49,630 nt of DNA, from the NCBI GenBank assembly GCA_022340315.1, contig JAJDOD010000095.1, forward strand, positions 1-49,630, read 5' to 3'. Origin of the DNA: Silicimonas sp. GTDB lineage: Bacteria; Pseudomonadota; Alphaproteobacteria; Rhodobacterales; Rhodobacteraceae. Each line of letters opens with the position of its first letter. Within the stretch, counting starts at the first letter, position 1. This document shows, piece after piece, positions 45,089-49,630 of the stretch. The position numbers and the translations under genes were made by a program. Below the pieces are notes generated by a model. The model was not told the origin of the DNA. It worked only from the letters and a program-made list of their open reading frames with translations, and made no database searches.

Positions 45089-45102
45089 TGTAAGCGCTTA
45101 CA
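45089..45102. promoter_or_regulatory. Perfect LacI/GalR-type operator TGTAAGCGCTTACA
   Basis: A fully symmetric 14-bp palindrome with the central CG and TGWAANCG arms typical of LacI/GalR operators (the same word fits the CcpA cre consensus). It is 30 bases upstream of the hpsN start and 36 bases upstream of the divergent lacI start, so one bound dimer could cover both promoters. Confidence 0.85.
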
Positions 45103-45137
45103 TCCCTCAATACAAGGAGTTTCGAGGAGGCGATGAG

Positions 45138-46142
45138 ATGCCGCGAACACCAACGCTTGAAGACGTCGCCACGCGGGCGGGCGTTTCGACCGCGACGGTT
45201 TCGCGCTGCCTGAACATGCCCGAAAAGGTGGTCGAAGCAACGCGCCAGCGGGTCATGGAAGCAGTGGAAGCACTTGGTTACGCGCCAAACTTCAGCGCGC
45301 GCGCCCTCGTCGCGAAGCGTACGCTGACCATCGGGGCGGTCATCCCGACGATGGAGAATGCGATCTTCGCGGAAGGCATCCAGGCGTTCCAGGATATCTT
45401 GCAGGCCGCGGGCTACACGTTGCTGATCGCCAGTTCGGGTTACGATCCTGCGACCGAGGCGGAAGCGATTCGCACGCTGGTCGCACGCGGAGCCGACGGT
45501 CTTCTGCTCATCGGGTTCGACCGCGACCCGGCGCTCTACTCATTTCTCGACAAGCAAGGCATCCCCGCCGTCGTCGCCTGGGCCTACGACGCCGCTGGCC
45601 CGCTGGTCTCGGTCGGGTTCGACAGCCGCGCCGCAATGCACCATCTTGCGTGCCATGCCATCGGACTTGGCCACCGCCACATCGGCATGATCAGCGCCCG
45701 GCAGTCAGGGAACGATCGTGCCCGCGCGCGTGTTGAGGGCGTGACCGAGGCGATGCGAGATGCGGGCCTCGGTGCGCCTGTCCTTGAGGAAACCGACTAT
45801 GGCATCGAGGAAGGCGCGGCGGCTTTTTCCAGGCTGCTTGACCGCGATCCGGCACTCACGCTTGTCATGTGTGGCAACGATGTCCTCGCCGCTGGCGCGA
45901 CACGGCAGGCGGAACAGCATGGACTTTCCGTCCCCCGCGATATCTCGCTGACAGGTTTCGACGACCTGGAACTCGCCCGTCTCGTCACACCTGCGCTGAC
46001 CACCGTCCGCGTGCCGCACCGCGCTATGGGCGAAGCCGCTGCGCGCACCATCCTGGCGGCGCTTGCCGGCGAGACGCCGAGCGCACGCCTCTTGCCGACC
46101 GATATCAAGCTGCGAGAGAGCCTTGGCCCGCCTCGCGCCTGA
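45138..46142 (+). CDS. LacI-family regulator of the C3-sulfonate operon
   Basis: A 334-residue LacI/GalR protein. The helix-turn-helix and hinge read PTLEDVATRAGVSTATVSRCLNMPEKVVEATRQRVMEAVEALGYAPNFSARALVAKRT, and the ligand domain has IGAVIPTMENAIFAEGIQAFQDIL, DGLLLIGFDRD, GHRHIGMISARQSGNDRARARVEGV, TLVMCGNDVLAAGATRQAEQHGLSVPRDISLTGFDDLELA. The true start is MPRTPTLED (ggagg upstream). The long ORF beginning at 43290 is a shadow before that point. Divergent from the hpsN-like gene across TGTAAGCGCTTACA. Probable repressor released by a sulfonate such as sulfolactate (inference). Confidence 0.92.
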   Translation: MPRTPTLEDVATRAGVSTATVSRCLNMPEKVVEATRQRVMEAVEALGYAPNFSARALVAKRTLTIGAVIPTMENAIFAEGIQAFQDILQAAGYTLLIASSGYDPATEAEAIRTLVARGADGLLLIGFDRDPALYSFLDKQGIPAVVAWAYDAAGPLVSVGFDSRAAMHHLACHAIGLGHRHIGMISARQSGNDRARARVEGVTEAMRDAGLGAPVLEETDYGIEEGAAAFSRLLDRDPALTLVMCGNDVLAAGATRQAEQHGLSVPRDISLTGFDDLELARLVTPALTTVRVPHRAMGEAAARTILAALAGETPSARLLPTDIKLRESLGPPRA

Positions 46143-46255
46143 CTGTCGTGCCGATCTGGCTGCCCGTTGAAAATCCCGTGTGGCCAGCTGCCAAGACAGA
46201 ATCCCCGGAAAGGCTGTTCGGACAATTCCTGACCGGCCTTCACCAAACCTTCACG

Positions 46256-46283
46256 CCTCCCGCCCCAGGATAGGGGTGGGAGG
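46256..46283. terminator. Convergent hairpin between lacI and the ABC ATPase gene
   Basis: CCTCCCGCCCC - aggata - GGGGTGGGAGG, an 11-bp stem with one G-T pair, located in the 189-base gap between the stops of lacI (plus, 46142) and the ATPase gene (minus, 46332). No U-tract is adjacent, so it may act with Rho or as an RNA end stabiliser for both transcripts. Confidence 0.6.
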
Positions 46284-46331
46284 ACGGGGGCTTTACGAAA
46301 TATTCGCGTTAACGATTCGTTAGCCAGTGTA

Positions 46332-47393
46332 TCAAAGCAGCCGCGCCTCGGTTGCAGCGTCGAAGAACATCACACGGCTTGCGTCGTAGCCGACGCGCAC
46401 TTCCGTGCCAGCCTTGATCGCGTCGTCTCCCTTGCTCTCGATAACCAAAGCTTCGCCCGTCGGCGTCGAGAGATACTCATAGGCCACGCCGCCCAATTGC
46501 TCGGTGATGTCCACTTTCAGGGGGGAAGCTTCGTGGCTCAGCGTCGCTTCCTGCGGGCGGATGCCAACGATAACATCTGTGCCCGCCGCCGGCAGAGCAA
46601 CCGAGGTCGGGATAACCTCACCGCCCAGCGCGGCCACTTCGACGCCACCTTCCGTGACAGTGCCTTTGAGAAAGTTCATCGACGGCGACCCGATGAAACC
46701 CGCCACGAAACGGTTGTCGGGGTTGCGGTAAAGCTCCATCGGCGCGCCCACCTGTTCGATCCGACCCGCCCGCAGCACCACGATCTTGTCAGCCAGAGTC
46801 ATCGCCTCCACCTGGTCGTGGGTGACGTAGATCATCGTCGTGCCAAGCTCGTTGTGCAGTCGTGCAATCTCGACACGCATATCGACGCGCAACTCGGCAT
46901 CGAGGTTCGACAGCGGCTCGTCGAAAAGAAACACCTCCGGTCCACGCACGATCGCACGCCCAATGGCCACCCTCTGCCTCTGGCCGCCCGAAAGCGCGGC
47001 TGGCTTGCGCGCAAGATAGTCGTCGAGCTTCAGAATTCGGCTCGCTTCCGAAACCTTACGCTTGATCTCGTCCTTCGGATGCCCAGTCATTTTCAGCCCG
47101 AACCCCATGTTTTCCTCTACCGTCATATGCGGGTAGAGCGCATAGGTCTGGAACACCATGGCCACGCCACGTTCGGCGGGATCGACATGGGTCACGTTGC
47201 GGTCGCCGATGCTGATCTTGCCGTCGCTGGTTTCCTCCAGCCCTGCAACCATCCGAAGCAGCGTGGACTTGCCGCAGCCCGAGGGGCCGACGAAGACGCA
47301 GAACTCCCCATCTTCGATATCGAGGTCCACACCGTGGATTACCTGAACATCGCCGTAGCGCTTGATCACCTTTTCGAGCGTGACGCCTGACAT
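46332..47393 (-). CDS. ABC transporter ATP-binding protein (MalK/UgpC type)
   Basis: A 353-residue ATPase of sugar-type importers. Walker [11 protein letters not shown]-loop VFQTYALYPHM, signature LSGGQRQRV, Walker [12 protein letters not shown], switch histidine [10 protein letters not shown]. The TOBE half is complete ([50 protein letters not shown]). It is unlinked to its permeases in the window; the binding-protein gene on the other side of the IclR gene is its likely partner. It is read on minus, 18 bases after iclR, so the two are co-transcribed. It closely resembles the polyol operon's SmoK but is a separate gene. Confidence 0.9.
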   Translation of the reverse strand: MSGVTLEKVIKRYGDVQVIHGVDLDIEDGEFCVFVGPSGCGKSTLLRMVAGLEETSDGKISIGDRNVTHVDPAERGVAMVFQTYALYPHMTVEENMGFGLKMTGHPKDEIKRKVSEASRILKLDDYLARKPAALSGGQRQRVAIGRAIVRGPEVFLFDEPLSNLDAELRVDMRVEIARLHNELGTTMIYVTHDQVEAMTLADKIVVLRAGRIEQVGAPMELYRNPDNRFVAGFIGSPSMNFLKGTVTEGGVEVAALGGEVIPTSVALPAAGTDVIVGIRPQEATLSHEASPLKVDITEQLGGVAYEYLSTPTGEALVIESKGDDAIKAGTEVRVGYDASRVMFFDAATEARLL

Positions 47394-47411
47394 ATTTCTT
47401 CGTCCCTTCCG

Positions 47412-48200
47412 TTATGCAAGGTGCCAGGACGACGCCTGGTCACCGATGTCGCGAGCTGTTCTGAGCAGTCTTTCGCGGAAGGCCTGCAGGCCTTCCGTGT
47501 TCTGTCTTGCGGTCGACGTTGCGACCGAGAGGGCGCCGATCACCCGTCCCTTCGAAATGAAGATCGGCGCCGCGATCGAATTGATGCCTTCCTCGTGTTC
47601 TTCCCGGTCGAAGGCGATGCCCTCGCGCCGGACCTCCGCGATCTCCTCAAGCAGCGTGTCGGGCGACCGGTGCGTGGCACGCGTGTAGGGAAAGAACGAT
47701 TGCTGCTGCAGAACGACCTCAAGCTGCTGCGGCGGAAGGAACGCCAGCATCGCCTTGCCCACGCCGGTGCAATAGGCAGGCGCGACCTTGCCGACCTGCG
47801 CCAGCGTCTCGAATCGGTCGGTTGCCTTCAACTTGTCAACGAAGATCACCTGCCCGTTGTCGAGCTGTGCCAGGTGCACGCTTTCTCCCGACTCGGAGGC
47901 GAGTCGCTCCAGAAACGGCCGCGCAACCGGCGCGAGCGAGGCATGCTCCCATGCGGTATGGGCCAGCCGGATCAGCCGCAGCCCCAGCGTATACGTGCCG
48001 GTATCGTGGTCATGCGCAACCAGGTTCTGGTTCGTCAAAGTCTGCAAAAGCCGGTATAGTGTGGCCTTCGGATAGTGGGAATTCTCCTGCAATTCCGAAA
48101 ACTTGACCGGGCGCTCGAAGGCTGCAACAGCCTCGAGCACTTCAAGCGCCTTTCCCACGGTGCCGTCCGATCGGCCAAGATCGTTCCCGCGTGCGTTCAC
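47412..48200 (-). CDS. IclR-family regulator of the sugar ABC locus
   Basis: A 262-residue IclR protein with helix-turn-helix VGKALEVLEAVAAFERPVKFSELQENSHYPKATLYRLLQTLTNQNLVAHDHDTGTYTLGLRLIRLAH and effector domain RFETLAQVGKVAPAYCTGVGKAMLAFLPP, DREEHEEGINSIAAPIFISKGRVIGALSVATST. The start is a GTG at 48200 behind gggagg. It precedes the ATPase gene on the same strand and diverges from the sugar-binding-protein gene, so it most likely controls that importer. The ligand is unknown; related regulators sense sugar acids or hydroxy acids. Confidence 0.9.
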   Translation of the reverse strand: MNARGNDLGRSDGTVGKALEVLEAVAAFERPVKFSELQENSHYPKATLYRLLQTLTNQNLVAHDHDTGTYTLGLRLIRLAHTAWEHASLAPVARPFLERLASESGESVHLAQLDNGQVIFVDKLKATDRFETLAQVGKVAPAYCTGVGKAMLAFLPPQQLEVVLQQQSFFPYTRATHRSPDTLLEEIAEVRREGIAFDREEHEEGINSIAAPIFISKGRVIGALSVATSTARQNTEGLQAFRERLLRTARDIGDQASSWHLA

Positions 48201-48338
48201 CGCCAGTTTCCTCCCATTGCAGACCCGTTCGGAAAACGAGACTGTTGACTTTCATAAACGCATTCGGCATGAATTTCAATATCTGGTACTCAGTTTCAAA
48301 TACTGGAACCAAAAAATAGGAACTCAGGGAGGACACCA

Positions 48339-49577
48339 ATGTTCCGCAAACTCAACCTGTCGCTCGCGGCGCTGGCCGCTGGCGCGGCTCTTTCGTCGTC
48401 AGCATTCGCCGGTGATCTGGTCATCAACTTTGATGACCTCAACCCTGGTCCCAAGGGCGCCTTCGATGCCGCCGTTGCGAAGTTCCAGGAAGAAAACCCG
48501 GACATCAACGTGATCGCCAACAACAACGACCGCGAGGCGCACAAGACCGCGATCCGCAACTTCCTCACCGCCGACGCACCCGACGTGACGTCCTGGTACC
48601 CGGGCAACCGCATGGGGCCCTTCGTTGATGCCGGCCTCTTTCAGCCGGTAGACGATGTCTGGGAAGCCAACGGCTTCAACGAGGACCTGGCAGCCATCAA
48701 GGCCACGATGACCCGCGACGGCAAGATCTGGGGCGTTCCCTATACCTACTACCAGTGGGGCATCTACTACCGGAAAGACATCTTCGACCTGCTCGAGATG
48801 GAAGAGTTCGAAACCTGGGACGACATGCTCGCAGGTTGCGCCAAGATGAAGGAAAACGGCGTGACGCCGTTCACCATCGGCACCAAGTTCCTCTGGCCCG
48901 CCGGCGGGGTGTTCGACTACCTGAACCTGCGCACCAATGGCTACGACGTACACAACGCGCTGACCGCCGGTGAAATCAAGTACACCGATCCGCGCATCGT
49001 CAAGACGATGGACAACTGGGAAACGTTGATCAACGAGTGCGGCTGGGTCGACAACCACGCCTCGATGAGCTGGCAGGATGCCATCGCGCCCTTCGCCAAC
49101 GGCGACGCGGCGATGTATGTGATGGGCAACTTCGCCGTCGACGGCTTCAAGAACGCCGGTCTCACCGACGAGCAGATCGACTTCATGCCGTTCCCGAACA
49201 TCGACCCGAACGTGCCGCTCGCTGAAGAAGCCCCGGCCGACGCGTTCTTCATCCCGACCAACGCCAAGAACGTCGAGGACGCCAAGAAATGGCTCGCCTT
49301 CGTCGCGCGCCCGGATGTGCAGACCGAATGGAACAAGGCCATCGGCCAGCTTCCGATCAATGCCAAGGCCGAGATCTCGGATGACAAGTTCATCCAGCAG
49401 GGCTTCGCACTCCTGAACTCCGCCACCGGCATCGCGCAGTTCTACGACCGCGACGCCCCGGCCGAGATGGCCAAGGCCGGCATGGAAGGCTTCCAGAGGT
49501 TCATGCTTGATCCGTCCACCAAGATGGAAGTTCTCGAGCGCCTCGACGAAGTTGCGGCTGACGTCTACGCGAAGTGA
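48339..49577 (+). CDS. ABC sugar-type substrate-binding protein
   Basis: A 412-residue periplasmic binding protein. The signal MFRKLNLSLAALAAGAALSSSAFA is probably cleaved before GDLVINFDD. Family-1 features: GAFDAAVAKFQEENPDINVIANNNDREAHKTAIRNFLTADAPDVTSWYPGNRM, DGKIWGVPYTYYQWGIYYRKDIFD, and DAFFIPTNAKNVEDAKKWLAFVARPDVQTEWNKAIGQLPINAKAEI. ATG at 48339 follows ggagg. Tryptophan/tyrosine-rich YTYYQWGIYYR suggests aromatic stacking on a sugar. The sugar is not identifiable. The permeases should lie just past the window's right edge. Confidence 0.92.
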   Translation: MFRKLNLSLAALAAGAALSSSAFAGDLVINFDDLNPGPKGAFDAAVAKFQEENPDINVIANNNDREAHKTAIRNFLTADAPDVTSWYPGNRMGPFVDAGLFQPVDDVWEANGFNEDLAAIKATMTRDGKIWGVPYTYYQWGIYYRKDIFDLLEMEEFETWDDMLAGCAKMKENGVTPFTIGTKFLWPAGGVFDYLNLRTNGYDVHNALTAGEIKYTDPRIVKTMDNWETLINECGWVDNHASMSWQDAIAPFANGDAAMYVMGNFAVDGFKNAGLTDEQIDFMPFPNIDPNVPLAEEAPADAFFIPTNAKNVEDAKKWLAFVARPDVQTEWNKAIGQLPINAKAEISDDKFIQQGFALLNSATGIAQFYDRDAPAEMAKAGMEGFQRFMLDPSTKMEVLERLDEVAADVYAK

Positions 49578-49590
49578 TCGACGACAAGGG

Positions 49591-49615
49591 CAGGGGCCGG
49601 CCAGACCGGCCTCTG
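49591..49615 (+). promoter_or_regulatory. Stem-loop after the sugar-binding-protein gene
   Basis: CAGGGGCCGG - ccaga - CCGGCCTCTG, a 10-bp stem with one G-T pair, 14 bases after the stop. It has the same position and form as the hairpins behind the polyol and TakP-like binding-protein genes. Confidence 0.65.
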
Positions 49616-49630
49616 CGCATTATTGGCCCG

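Noticed and set aside
43290-45137. Plus-strand extension of the LacI ORF (616 codons before the true start)
   Set aside because: Antisense to the hpsN-like and zinc dehydrogenase genes; LacI homology begins exactly at the ATG at 45138 with ggagg upstream.
43735-45240. Minus-strand ORF of 501 aa over the hpsN-like gene
   Set aside because: Out-of-frame shadow; the 434-residue hpsN-like frame has the HisD family motifs.

Overview
The window is GC-rich, densely packed alphaproteobacterial DNA. TRAP transporters, an SmoEFGK/SmoS/MtlK-type polyol operon, a sulfopyruvate decarboxylase (ComDE) plus HpsN-type cluster, and many catabolic operons with small overlaps all point to Rhodobacteraceae (a Roseobacter-like marine bacterium). 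This taxonomic call is inference from gene content. I saw no tRNA, rRNA, CRISPR array, transposase or phage gene.

Layout. (1) 1-352: two truncated genes meet head to head near base 141, a LysR C-terminus on minus and a MalK-type ATPase C-terminus on plus, which looks like a rearrangement scar. (2) 349-4214: homogentisate pathway hmgA-maiA-fahA (minus) with a divergent MarR regulator and inverted-repeat operators. (3) 4217-12742: a nine-gene minus-strand aromatic operon, gntR, THF-dependent O-demethylase, TRAP dctPQM, extradiol dioxygenase, pobA, pcaH, pcaG. Facing it on plus (12987-19088) are an aldehyde dehydrogenase, a flavin aromatic hydroxylase, an SDR, a small-molecule kinase and a complete dxr. 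Two TGTATACA operators lie between the two units. (4) 19110-21203: an idonate/polyol-type zinc dehydrogenase and a LysR regulator.

(5) 21584-29114 (minus): lacI, then an ABC polyol importer and two polyol dehydrogenases. Near-identical GCGCGCAAA operators lie upstream of both lacI and the binding-protein gene. (6) 29475-33530: two paralogous membrane-anchored Ser/Thr kinases, one with a periplasmic PDZ-like tail and one tail-anchored. (7) 33629-40149: IclR, GMC oxidoreductase, TerC-family membrane protein and a TakP-like TRAP transporter. (8) 40222-46142: a sulfotransferase-like gene flanked by copies of a palindromic repeat, then comE, comD, a zinc dehydrogenase and an hpsN-like dehydrogenase (minus), with a divergent LacI regulator and a perfect TGTAAGCGCTTACA operator. 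(9) 46332-49577: an ABC ATPase and IclR (minus) divergent from a sugar-type binding protein whose permeases lie beyond the window.

Together the window is a catabolic accessory region. Aromatic compounds (homogentisate, 4-hydroxybenzoate, protocatechuate, probably O-methylated aromatics), polyols and C3 sulfonates are imported and oxidised, each by a module with its own regulator. The least conventional parts are the extradiol/intradiol mixture in one operon, the stand-alone dxr, the kinase pair, and the C3-sulfonate cluster with an unassigned zinc dehydrogenase.
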